DNA of 22,699 nucleotides from an uncultured Clostridia bacterium. Lineage in GTDB: Bacteria > Bacillota > Clostridia > TANB77 > CAG-508. Every line of letters starts with the position of its first letter. The first letter of the stretch is position 1. The position numbers and the translations under genes were made by a program. This document shows, in pieces, positions 14,855 to 22,699 of the stretch. The stretch spans positions 1 to 22,699 of the forward strand of contig CARUQW010000026.1 of assembly GCA_949077355.1 (NCBI GenBank). The letters run 5' to 3'. The notes below the pieces were generated by a model that was not told the origin of the DNA, did no database searches, and saw only the letters and a list, made by a program, of their open reading frames with translations.

Positions 14855-16783
14855 ATGGAAAAATATGAACATAAATATGGAGCTGAGCAGATTCAAGTTT
14901 TAGAAGGGCTTGAGGCTGTAAGAAAAAGACCAGGTATGTATATTGGAAGTACATCTGTTAGAGGATTGCATCATTTAGTTTATGAAATTGTAGATAATGG
15001 AGTAGATGAGGCTTTAGCAGGATATTGTAAAGAGATTAATGTAATTATTGAACCAGGAAATATTATTAGTGTAGAAGATAACGGAAGAGGAATTCCAGTA
15101 GAAATTCACCCTAAAACAGGAATTTCTACTGCAGAAACAGTATATACCGTATTGCATGCTGGTGGAAAATTTGGTGGCGATAGTGGATACAAAGTATCAG
15201 GAGGTCTTCATGGAGTTGGTGCATCGGTTGTAAATGCTTTATCAAATTGGACAGAAGTAACGATTAAAAGAGATGGAAACCTTTATCAAATGAAATTTGA
15301 AAAAGGAAAAACCGTTCAAAAGCTAGAAAAAATAGGAACAGCAAAGGGAACAGGAACAAAAGTCAGATTCTTAGCAGATGATACAATTTTTGAAACAACA
15401 GATTATGAATATGAAGTATTAGAAAAAAGATTTAGAGAGATTGCTTTCTTAACAAAAGGTTTAAAGATAACAATTGAAGACCAAAGAGAAGAAACTCCTA
15501 AAAAAGCAGAATTTTGTTTTGAAGGTGGTTTGATTTCTTTTGTAGAATTTTTAAATAAAAACAAAGAAAAGTTACATAAATCACCAATTTATATTGAAAA
15601 AAATGGAGATGTACCAGTTGAAATAGCAATTCAATATACATCTAGTTATTCTGAAAATATTTATACATTTGTTAACAATATTAATACCATCGAAGGTGGA
15701 ACTCATTTAGAGGGATTCAAAAGATCTTTAACAAAAGTATTTAATGATTATGCAAGAAGTCATAATATTTTAAAAGAAAAAGATTCTAACTTACAAGGTG
15801 AAGATATAAGAGAAGGAATTACGGCAGTTGTATCAGTAAAAGTAAAAGAACCACAATTTGAAGGTCAAACCAAAACAAAATTAGGAAATAGTGAAGTAAC
15901 AGGTGTCGTACAAAGTATGGTAAATGAAGCATTATCAGCATTCTTAGAAGAAAATCCATCGGTTGCAAAAGCAGTATTAGAAAAATGTATTAGTGCATCA
16001 AGAGCAAGAGAAGCTGCAAGAAAAGCAAGAGAATTAGCAAGAAAGAAAAGCTCATTAGAAACATCAACCTTACCAGGAAAATTAGCAGATTGTAGTAGTA
16101 AAAATCCGGATGAATGTGAAGTTTATATTGTAGAGGGAGACTCTGCAGGAGGAAGTGCAAAACAAGGAAGAGACAGAAAATTCCAAGCCATTTTACCACT
16201 ATGGGGAAAAATGCTAAATGTAGAAAAAGCAAGAGCTGATAAAATCTACGGAAATGACAAATTAAATCCAGTTATATTAGCAGTTGGAGCAGGAATCGGA
16301 AGCGACTTTGACGTAACTAAAATAAGATACGGAAAAGTAATTATCATGGCCGATGCCGATGTTGACGGAGCACACATCAGAACCTTATTATTAACATTCT
16401 TCTTCCGTTACATGAGACCATTAATTGAAAATGGAAATGTATATTTAGCACAACCACCATTATACAAACTATCCAAAAAAGGGATGGAAGACAAATATTG
16501 TTATACAGACGAAGACTTAGAAATAGCTTATAAAGAATTAGAAGAAAAAGGAATCGGAAGAGAACAATTAGGATTACAAAGATACAAAGGTTTAGGAGAG
16601 ATGAACCCAGAACAATTATGGGAAACAACCATGAACCCAGAAACCAGAACCCTAGTAAAAGTAACTATGGATGATGCTATCAAAGCAGACGAAATATTCA
16701 CACTATTAATGGGCGATGAAGTAGAACCAAGAAGAAACTTCATTCAAGCCAATGCAAAATACGTAAAAAATCTAGATATCTAA
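14855..16783 (+). CDS. gyrB: DNA gyrase subunit B
   Basis: A 642-residue GyrB, the ATPase subunit of gyrase that with GyrA introduces negative supercoils. The GHKL ATP site shows EIVDNGVDEALAG (44-56), VEDNGRGIPV (73-82) and GGLHGVGASVVNALS (116-130). The TOPRIM domain has EGDSAGG (427-433) and DADVDGAH (500-507), and the C-terminus has the RYKGLGEMNPEQLWETTM stretch. Length is normal. SD GGAGG lies 9 bases before the ATG. gyrA is not downstream, where a hairpin and a different operon follow. The 3' third uses clearly more C-ending codons than the 5' part. Confidence 0.98.
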   Translation: MEKYEHKYGAEQIQVLEGLEAVRKRPGMYIGSTSVRGLHHLVYEIVDNGVDEALAGYCKEINVIIEPGNIISVEDNGRGIPVEIHPKTGISTAETVYTVLHAGGKFGGDSGYKVSGGLHGVGASVVNALSNWTEVTIKRDGNLYQMKFEKGKTVQKLEKIGTAKGTGTKVRFLADDTIFETTDYEYEVLEKRFREIAFLTKGLKITIEDQREETPKKAEFCFEGGLISFVEFLNKNKEKLHKSPIYIEKNGDVPVEIAIQYTSSYSENIYTFVNNINTIEGGTHLEGFKRSLTKVFNDYARSHNILKEKDSNLQGEDIREGITAVVSVKVKEPQFEGQTKTKLGNSEVTGVVQSMVNEALSAFLEENPSVAKAVLEKCISASRAREAARKARELARKKSSLETSTLPGKLADCSSKNPDECEVYIVEGDSAGGSAKQGRDRKFQAILPLWGKMLNVEKARADKIYGNDKLNPVILAVGAGIGSDFDVTKIRYGKVIIMADADVDGAHIRTLLLTFFFRYMRPLIENGNVYLAQPPLYKLSKKGMEDKYCYTDEDLEIAYKELEEKGIGREQLGLQRYKGLGEMNPEQLWETTMNPETRTLVKVTMDDAIKADEIFTLLMGDEVEPRRNFIQANAKYVKNLDI

Positions 16784-16828
16784 TGTGCAATTGGGGACGT
16801 TTCCTTTTTCACATAAATAAAAAATTTT

Positions 16829-16860
16829 AATGGCAGACAATTCTAAAATTGTCTGCCATT
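16829..16860 (+). terminator. Perfect 14-bp hairpin downstream of gyrB
   Basis: AATGGCAGACAATT and AATTGTCTGCCATT pair exactly around a CTAA loop, 46 bases after the gyrB stop. No T run follows (TAATCATAA), so as an intrinsic terminator it is atypical. It may end or stabilise the recF-gyrB transcript. Confidence 0.55.
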
Positions 16861-17364
16861 AATCATAAAGCTAATAATAATCTCAGCTAAAACCAATATA
16901 TCTAATAGTTAAACCTAATATATATTACTATATAAATAAGCCCCATACCACATATATTGATCAGTCGCTCGACCATTAGTACACCACAAATAACTATATT
17001 CATCCTAAAAGGACTACTAATAACCACTTCATAAAAAACATACACTAGATATAAAAATAATCTTAGCTCGAATTTATTACCTATTATTTGACCATATAAA
17101 AAACAAAAGATAGAAGGTATACAGCCTACAAACAAATAATAAACTCTTATCGCCGACATATTATAATATAAAAAATACACTATAATATCTCTTTGTCCGA
17201 ATACAAATAAACTAACAAAAATCTATTTATACTCTTGGCTCAACTATTATTAACCTTATAAAATTAGTATAAACAAAAAGAAAAAAAATATTCAAAAAAA
17301 TAAAAATTTTTTTGAAATATAAATTCAAATAATAAAAATGTCGAATTATGAAGATGAGTTTTTC

Positions 17365-17393
17365 TTGACAAACCTTATAAAATAAGATAAAAT
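17365..17393 (+). promoter_or_regulatory. Promoter of the secretion-like operon
   Basis: Perfect TTGACA (17365-17370) and TAAAAT (17388-17393) with exact 17-base spacing, ending 12 bases before the first SD. This gives a very short leader. Confidence 0.8.
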
Positions 17394-17418
17394 CATTCGA
17401 AATAGGGAGGTGAAAAAA

Positions 17419-18006
17419 ATAAAAAATGTAATAAGTACACAAAGTTGGATTCCGATAGAAGAAATATTAGAAAATGGAATCATAAAAACCAAAAATAAAT
17501 ATTTAAAAATATTAAAAATAACACCAATTAATTATAATCTAAAATCCGATTTGGAAAAACAAGCAATTTTAAATTCTTATAAAATTTTTTTAAAAACCTG
17601 TAATTTTGATATTCAAATATTAATTCAAAGTAGTAAAGAAAATTTAGAAAAAAATATTTTAAAAATTCAAGAAAATATTCAAAAAAAAGAAAATAAATAC
17701 TTAAAAAATATATCAAAAAATTATATTGAATATATTAATAAAATTAATTCGAATAAAAAATCATCTTCCAAAAATTTTTATCTTATTATCTCCAAAAAAA
17801 TTCTAAAAGAAGAATATAATGAATCATTTGAAATTATAAAAAGTGATTTAAAAGAAAAATATTTTAAAATAAAAGAATGTTTATCAAGATGTGGAAACTC
17901 TGTATTTGAAATAAATAAAAAAGAAGAATGTTTAAAAATTATAAATTCATTTTTTAATACAAGAAAAGAAATAAATTTTAAAAATAAGGAGGAAATAAAA
18001 TATTAA
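17419..18006 (+). CDS. TraC-like small protein of a VirB4 locus
   Basis: About 195 residues, lysine/isoleucine/asparagine-rich. The N-terminal part, with STQSWIPIEEILENGIIK and then LKSDLEKQAILNSYKIFLKT and FDIQILIQSSKENL, resembles the N-terminal domain found in TraC/VirB4-type secretion proteins, there often fused to or beside the ATPase. Function is unproven. Start: SD GGGAGG (17405-17410) is followed 8 bases later by an in-frame ATA (17419). The only GTG (17410) overlaps the SD, and no internal Met exists. I therefore infer an AUA start; GTG remains possible and adds three residues. The stop overlaps the next gene's start by 5 bases. Confidence 0.7.
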   Translation: MKNVISTQSWIPIEEILENGIIKTKNKYLKILKITPINYNLKSDLEKQAILNSYKIFLKTCNFDIQILIQSSKENLEKNILKIQENIQKKENKYLKNISKNYIEYINKINSNKKSSSKNFYLIISKKILKEEYNESFEIIKSDLKEKYFKIKECLSRCGNSVFEINKKEECLKIINSFFNTRKEINFKNKEEIKY

Positions 18007-19828
18007 AAAGAAAAATGAAAAAAGATTAGAAATTATTTCAGGAGCTATTTCTGATAAAGATAAAATAGCACCAGCCTATATTAATTTAGAAAATCCTAAA
18101 TATATAGAAATTGATAATTTATATTATGGTGGATTAATGATTGTGAATTATTATAGAGAACAAAATGATATTTTATTAAAAAGTTTAATTGAAACTAATA
18201 TAAACATGAACATATCTATTTTTTATGAAAAGCAAGATAGTTATAAAACGATAAAAGATTTAACTTATCATATTGGAAATGTAGGAGTAGAATTAAAAGA
18301 AAGCAATCCGAATCGACAAGATATTGATATTGCAGCATTTGCTTATAATGATGCTAAATATATTAGAAAAGAAATTCAAGTAAATAACGAAGATATTTAT
18401 TTTTTGTATATTTACATAAATGTATATGCAGAAGATAAAAAAGAATTAGAATATTATTTAAATAAAATAGAAGGAATTACACAAAGTAAAGGAATGCAAA
18501 CAAGAAGAACCAATTTTAGGCAAGAAGAAAATTTTATAGCTTGTTTACCAATCATGGAAAATCCATTACTTTTAAAAGATGCAGCTAAAAGAAATATACT
18601 AACATCTGGATTAATAGCAACCTATCCATTTTTATCTTCTACTATATTTGATGAAGAAGGAATTTTTATAGGAACGAATATTTATAATAATTCACTTGTA
18701 TTTATTGACCGATATAATACCAATAAATATAAAAATGCTAATATTTCTATATTTGGAACAAGTGGAGCAGGAAAATCATTTTATACAAAATTATTAATTT
18801 TAAGATATAAATTGCAGGGAATTAAACAATATATTATAGATCCAGAAAGAGAATATGGTTGTTTATGTGAGAAGTTAAAAGGAACACAAATAAAAATAGG
18901 TCCTAATTTTCATAATTTTATCAATGTTTTAGATATAAGAAAAGAAAGTCTTGAAGAAGGAGAAAGCGGTTACTTAGCAACAAAAATAGGAAAACTAATC
19001 GGATTTTTCAATTTAATTTTTGGAGAATTAAATGAAGAAGAAAAGGCATTATTAGAAGAAAAATTAATAGAAACCTATAAAATAAAAAATATAACGTTTA
19101 ATGATGATAGTTTATATAAAAATAATGATGAAAAAATCTTAGGAAAAGAGTTTAAAGAAACAGCGGACATGCCATTGTTAGAAGATTTATATAATATTTT
19201 AGGAAAAGATGAAAAAACAAAAAAATTTAAAACAAAATTAATTCCATTTGTAAAAGGTTCTATGAAGTTTTTTAATCATTATACAAATATAGAATTGAAG
19301 AATGATTTAATTGTTGCAGATGTTTATGATTTAGGAGAAGAAAATTTAAAATATGGAATGTATATTTTTATTGATAATTTTTGGAATTGTGTAAAAGAAA
19401 ATCGAAATGAAAAAAAGGCGATTTATTTAGATGAAATATGGAGGTTAATTGGTGTAACTTCAAATAAAGAAGTGGCTAGTTTTATTTATAAAATATTTAA
19501 AACGATTCGAAAATATGGAGGAAGTAGTGTAGCAATAACACAAGATATCTCAGATATTTTTAGTTTAGAAGATGGAATTTATGGAAAAAGTATTTTAAAT
19601 AATTCTAGTATAAAAACATTTTTTGCATTAGAAGAAGAGAATATAAAAATACTTTCAGAATTTGCAAATTTGACAGAAAAAGAAAAAGTAGAAATAAAAT
19701 CTTTAAAAAGAGGAGAATGTTTAATGTTCGTTGGTGAAAATCATATTTTAACAAAAATTGAATGTTCTGATTTAGAAAAAGAAATACTTGAGGGAGATAA
19801 AAATGAAAAAAATAATAACAGCAATTAA
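18002..19828 (+). CDS. VirB4-type secretion/conjugation ATPase
   Basis: About 608 residues. VirB4/TraC ATPases power type IV secretion and conjugative pilus assembly at the inner membrane. Walker A GTSGAGKS is at 252-259, followed by YIIDPEREYGCL; Walker B IYLDEIW with D477 and E478; then the ITQDISDIF stretch typical of the family. Start: SD AAGGAGG (17986-17992) lies 9 bases before an in-frame ATT (18002) that overlaps the previous stop. No ATG, GTG or TTG occurs until 18137, yet the 45 codons between read sensibly (APAYINLENPKYIEIDNLYYGG) and continue the family N-terminus. I infer an AUU start; the conservative alternative is ATG 18137 (563 residues) behind a weak GGTGG. The relaxase and coupling protein expected of a conjugative element are not seen. 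Confidence 0.85.
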   Translation: MKKKNEKRLEIISGAISDKDKIAPAYINLENPKYIEIDNLYYGGLMIVNYYREQNDILLKSLIETNINMNISIFYEKQDSYKTIKDLTYHIGNVGVELKESNPNRQDIDIAAFAYNDAKYIRKEIQVNNEDIYFLYIYINVYAEDKKELEYYLNKIEGITQSKGMQTRRTNFRQEENFIACLPIMENPLLLKDAAKRNILTSGLIATYPFLSSTIFDEEGIFIGTNIYNNSLVFIDRYNTNKYKNANISIFGTSGAGKSFYTKLLILRYKLQGIKQYIIDPEREYGCLCEKLKGTQIKIGPNFHNFINVLDIRKESLEEGESGYLATKIGKLIGFFNLIFGELNEEEKALLEEKLIETYKIKNITFNDDSLYKNNDEKILGKEFKETADMPLLEDLYNILGKDEKTKKFKTKLIPFVKGSMKFFNHYTNIELKNDLIVADVYDLGEENLKYGMYIFIDNFWNCVKENRNEKKAIYLDEIWRLIGVTSNKEVASFIYKIFKTIRKYGGSSVAITQDISDIFSLEDGIYGKSILNNSSIKTFFALEEENIKILSEFANLTEKEKVEIKSLKRGECLMFVGENHILTKIECSDLEKEILEGDKNEKNNNSN

Positions 19829-21041
19829 TAATCCTAAATTAAATGAAGAATTAAAAAAAGAAAAAAATTTTAAAATAATAGGAAAAGATATTCAATATAA
19901 AGAAGCAATTTTAGAAATATTAGAAAAAAATAATTTTATTGATTTAATTATTATCAGTGAAAAAATATTAGGAGAAATTGATTTAGAAAAATTAATTGAA
20001 AAAATAAAAATAATAAATAATAAAATAAGGATAATATTTATTTTAGAAAAAGAAAATAGTGAATTAGAAAAAATATTAATAAAAAATAAAATATTAGATA
20101 TTTATTATAATAATAAAATTAATTTAAAAGATTTAATAAAAATAATAAATAAAAAAGAAATAGATATGGAAGAAGAAATTATTAAATTAAAAAAAATAAT
20201 TCAAGAAAAAGATAAGAATAATTATAAAACTAATTATTTAAAAAATAAAAATCAAATAATAAAAAAATATATAAATAAAATAAAAAATAAAAAAGAAAAA
20301 ATTTCAGTCAAGAATGGATTAACAAAAGTAATAAGTTTTTCAGGAAATTATAAAAGTGGAAAAAGTACATTAGCTTTAATCATTAGTCAATACTTAGCAG
20401 AGCAAAATTATAAAGTTTTATTAATAGATGGAGATTTTGAAAAAAAAGATTTAACAGATATATTAAATTATAAAAAAAATAACAAAGAGAAAAAAATTAA
20501 AAAAATAAATAAAAATTTTTACTTTTTTTATGATGAAGAAAATTTATTAAAAAAAGAATTAATAGAAAAAAGAAAAAAATTAATAACATTTATTTTTGAA
20601 ATAACAAAAGAAAAATATGATTTTATTATTATAGATTTGTCTTCCAATAATTTAAATATATTTAATGAAAAAATATTAAAAAATAGTTATATTAATTTTG
20701 TAATTATGGAAGCTAATTTTTTTGGAATAAAGGAAATAAAAAAAACATTAAATATTTATTTAAATGAATGGAAAATTTTTAAAAATAAAATAAATGTTAT
20801 TATAAATAAAAAAAATATTATTTCTATTCATAAAAAATTAATATCAGAAAATATTTCGTTCACAAATAAAATTTTCGAAATAAGGGAAAATAAATTTTAT
20901 AGTCTTTTTATAAATCATTATTTTAAAAGAAAGTTATTATTAAAAAGTAGATTAATAAAAAAAGAGTTAGACAGAATAATAAGAAAGATAATATCAAATG
21001 GACCAAAAGATAAATTGAGTTACAAACTAAAGAAAAAATAA
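19803..21041 (+). CDS. CpaE/TadZ-like ATPase with receiver-like N-terminus
   Basis: About 412 residues. The first 115 resemble a response-regulator fold (alternating strands such as FIDLIIISEKIL and IRIIFILEKE), as in CpaE/TadZ pilus-localisation proteins. Residues 120-170 are a Lys/Asn-rich linker. Then comes a MinD/ParA-type ATPase: P-loop GNYKSGKST (181-189), Walker A' VLLIDGD (205-211) and FIIIDLSS. The deviant signature lysine of KGGxGK is replaced by Asn182. In relatives such proteins position Tad pili or secretion machines at the pole or membrane. The ATG at 19803 has GAGGGAG upstream and overlaps the VirB4 gene by 26 bases, implying coupling. Composition is extremely A-rich, even more than its neighbours. 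Confidence 0.75.
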   Translation: MKKIITAINNPKLNEELKKEKNFKIIGKDIQYKEAILEILEKNNFIDLIIISEKILGEIDLEKLIEKIKIINNKIRIIFILEKENSELEKILIKNKILDIYYNNKINLKDLIKIINKKEIDMEEEIIKLKKIIQEKDKNNYKTNYLKNKNQIIKKYINKIKNKKEKISVKNGLTKVISFSGNYKSGKSTLALIISQYLAEQNYKVLLIDGDFEKKDLTDILNYKKNNKEKKIKKINKNFYFFYDEENLLKKELIEKRKKLITFIFEITKEKYDFIIIDLSSNNLNIFNEKILKNSYINFVIMEANFFGIKEIKKTLNIYLNEWKIFKNKINVIINKKNIISIHKKLISENISFTNKIFEIRENKFYSLFINHYFKRKLLLKSRLIKKELDRIIRKIISNGPKDKLSYKLKKK

Positions 21042-21850
21042 GATAGAAAATCTATAAAAATTTAATGAAGAAAAGAAAAAAGATAAAAGAATAGAGGAAT
21101 GAAATACTTAGGCACAAAAAGGTTAGAAACAATAAAAGAAATTTATTTGATAATAAGAAAGTAAATGAAAAGTAGTTTACATATAACAATGAAAAAAGAA
21201 GTAAAAATTTTTGTCGCAATATTTAAAAAGATAGAAAAAATAATAAAAAAGGGGAAAGAAGAAAGGAAATAAAAAGTAATTTTTAAAATGTTAAGTAAGA
21301 AAAATAAGAGAAAAGTTAAGAGCGATTTATAAAACAGAAAAAGAAAAAATAGAAAAAATTTAGTAGATAAAAAATTTAATTAAAGAAAAAAAAAGATGAA
21401 TGAAAATAAATAAAATTAAATAATATTTTCTAAAATAAAAAAATATTATAGATAATTAAAAAATAGTAAATAGAAAATCAAAATAAATCAAATAAAATAA
21501 GAGATAAAATATAAAAAAACTAAATAATAAAATTTATAATTAAAAAAATAATAAATAAAAAATAAAATTATAAAAATAATAGTATTAAGTAAAAAGAAAA
21601 AAATATGTATAATATTTGAAAAATAAAATAAATAATAAGAGAAAATACAAATAAAAATAATTAAAGAAAAAATAAAAATTTAAAATAAATTAAGAAAATA
21701 AAAGATTTTGAAAAACAAAATAAAAAAAGAACAATAAAAAATTTTATTGAAGAAAGAAATATAGTAAGAGAACAAAAAAAATAGAAAGAAAAAAATTAGA
21801 AAGACATTTTTTTAATATGAGTCTAGTAAAAAGAAAATGAAGTTGAAAAA

Positions 21851-21929
21851 AGATTGGAAGAGGAATTTGAAGGAGTAAATCAAGTTACGAAAAAAAGAAA
21901 AAAATGAGATATAAAGTAGCAAAGGAATT
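21851..21929 (+). repeat. 79-base block, copy 1
   Basis: It matches 22621-22699 at 77 of 79 positions, exactly 770 bases apart, while the rest of the unit has diverged far more. In one frame both copies read EKRLEEEF(E/K)GVNQVTKK before a stop. Confidence 0.9.
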
Positions 21930-22620
21930 ACTGAAAAAAGAAAGAAAAGTGAAGAAATAGAAAAATGAAATGCATGGGAACAGAGAATTAGAAAGTATAA
22001 AAGAAAATTATTGGCAAAAGAGAAAGTGAATAAAAAGAGTTTACATATAGTAATGAAAATTTATGTCGAAATTTTTATTGAATGAAGAAAAATGAGTGAA
22101 TAAATTATAAGATAAAGCAGGATGAAAAAAATTTTTATAAAAAGTAGTAGATAAAAAATTAAAGAAGGAAAATAAGAAAATTTAAAAATAAGAAGTAAAT
22201 GAAAAATAATTTTAAAAAATGATAAAAAATAAATAAAAAAATTAAATAGTATTTTTTATAGCAAGTAAAAATAAAGAAAAATAAAAAATAATAAATCAAA
22301 TAAAATAGAAAAAATAAAACAATATATATAAATAATTAAATAATAAAACTTATAATAAAAAATAATAAGAAAAATAAATCAAATAAAAATAGAAATAAAA
22401 TTTAAAAAAGATTATAAAAATAATAATATTAAATAAAAAAGTAAAAATATAAATAAAAATAAATTAATAAAATAAGAAATTTCAGAAAACAAAATAAAAA
22501 AAGAATAATAAAAAATTTTATTTAAAGAGGAAATATAGCAAAAGACCAAAATAAAAAATAGAAACGTAAAAAGATATTTTGCTAATATGAGTTTAACGAA
22601 AAGAAAATAGAATTGAGAAA

Positions 22621-22699
22621 AGATTGGAAGAGGAATTTAAAGGGGTAAATCAAGTTACGAAAAAAAGAAAAAAATGAGATATAAAGTAGCAAAGGAATT
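22621..22699 (+). repeat. 79-base block, copy 2, cut by the window end
   Basis: Same block as 21851-21929, with differences at 22639 (A for G) and 22644 (G for A). The match is still perfect at the last base, so it probably continues beyond the window. Confidence 0.9.

Larger units (their letters stand above)
16784..17409. other. 626-base spacer after gyrB
   Basis: It contains a GGGGACGTTTCC element (16793-16804) inside GTGCAATT...TTTTTCAC, a perfect 14-bp hairpin at 16829-16860, then about 480 bases where the plus strand carries more C than G, unlike the rest of the right arm. The minus strand there has one frame of 92 codons (16902-17180, GTG start) for a hydrophobic peptide with about three membrane-like stretches. 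It has only a weak SD and no recognised homology, so I do not call it a gene. The promoter of the next operon closes the stretch. Confidence 0.5.
21042..22699 (+). repeat. A-rich, C-poor, gene-free region built of two diverged tandem repeats
   Basis: No frame of gene quality is found. The plus strand is nearly all A, G and T; for example 22381-22440 has no C. Two copies of one unit can be aligned: copy 1 about 21100-21966, copy 2 about 21967 to beyond the window end. Anchors: GAAATACTTAGG/GAAATGCATGGG at their starts, AGTTTACATATA, AGTAGATAAAAAATT, AATAAAAAATTTTATT, and a 79-base end block. Copy 2 is about 100 bases shorter. Likely decayed sequence or structural repeat; function unknown. Confidence 0.75.

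Noticed and set aside
16970..16990. CTCGACCATTAGTA similar to the complement of the 23S rRNA 3' end
   Set aside because: The similarity covers about 14 bases with one missing base and stops there; no other rRNA sequence follows.
16902..17180. Minus-strand 92-codon hydrophobic frame as a gene
   Set aside because: Weak SD, no recognised family, and hydrophobic frames arise easily opposite A-rich DNA. Kept only as a note in the spacer entry and the skew finding.
17365..21041. Complete integrative conjugative element
   Set aside because: No integrase, relaxase, coupling protein or attachment-site duplication is visible, so only a secretion-like locus is claimed.
21042..22699. CRISPR array or short tandem repeat array
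   Set aside because: There are no regularly spaced short repeats with unique spacers; the only clear periodicity is one large diverged unit.

Overview
The window is the chromosomal replication-origin region of a very AT-rich, low-GC Gram-positive bacterium, most likely a Clostridia-class Firmicute. The evidence is gene order (rpmH-rnpA-yidD-yidC-jag-mnmE-mnmG-rsmG-parA-parB leftward, dnaA-dnaN-recF-gyrB rightward), a DUF4446 gene after parB, strong TTGACA/TATAAT promoters and near-consensus Shine-Dalgarno (SD) sites. Trp is encoded by TGG, so the standard bacterial code applies. I cannot name the species.

Layout. Bases 1-470 hold two tRNA-Ser genes (GCU and UGA) on the minus strand with their promoter and terminators. 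Bases 469-9928 are a minus-strand array: DUF4446, parB, parA, rsmG, mnmG, mnmE, jag, yidC, yidD, rnpA and a 44-codon rpmH at 9794-9928. Bases 9929-10411 are the divergent rpmH/dnaA control region with DnaA boxes. dnaA follows, then a second DnaA-box cluster and an unwinding element with phased DnaA-trio triplets (11771-12099), then dnaN, recF and gyrB. The small genes often found between dnaN, recF and gyrB (an S4-domain protein, a DUF370 protein) are absent; a 520-base A-rich spacer lies between dnaN and recF.

Beyond gyrB lies a 626-base spacer, then a three-gene operon with its own promoter: a TraC-like small protein, a VirB4-type ATPase, and a CpaE/TadZ-like ATPase with a receiver-like N-terminus. 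This resembles part of a type IV secretion or pilus machine, but no relaxase, coupling protein or pilin is visible. The first two genes seem to start at AUA and AUU behind excellent SD sites. The last 1.66 kb is an extremely A-rich, C-poor, gene-free stretch made of two diverged tandem copies of a roughly 0.75-0.87 kb unit, and the window ends inside a near-identical part of that repeat.

How it fits together: DnaA, DnaN, RecF and GyrB act in replication and supercoiling at the adjacent origin; ParA/ParB segregate it; RnpA, RpmH, RsmG, MnmE and MnmG serve tRNA and ribosome maturation; YidC, YidD and Jag serve membrane-protein insertion and envelope control. Points most worth a second look are the split parS-like half-sites between mnmE and mnmG, an apparent 1-base frameshift in the 5' end of mnmE, a 122-nt self-complementary element between jag and mnmE, and the secretion-like operon with non-AUG starts.
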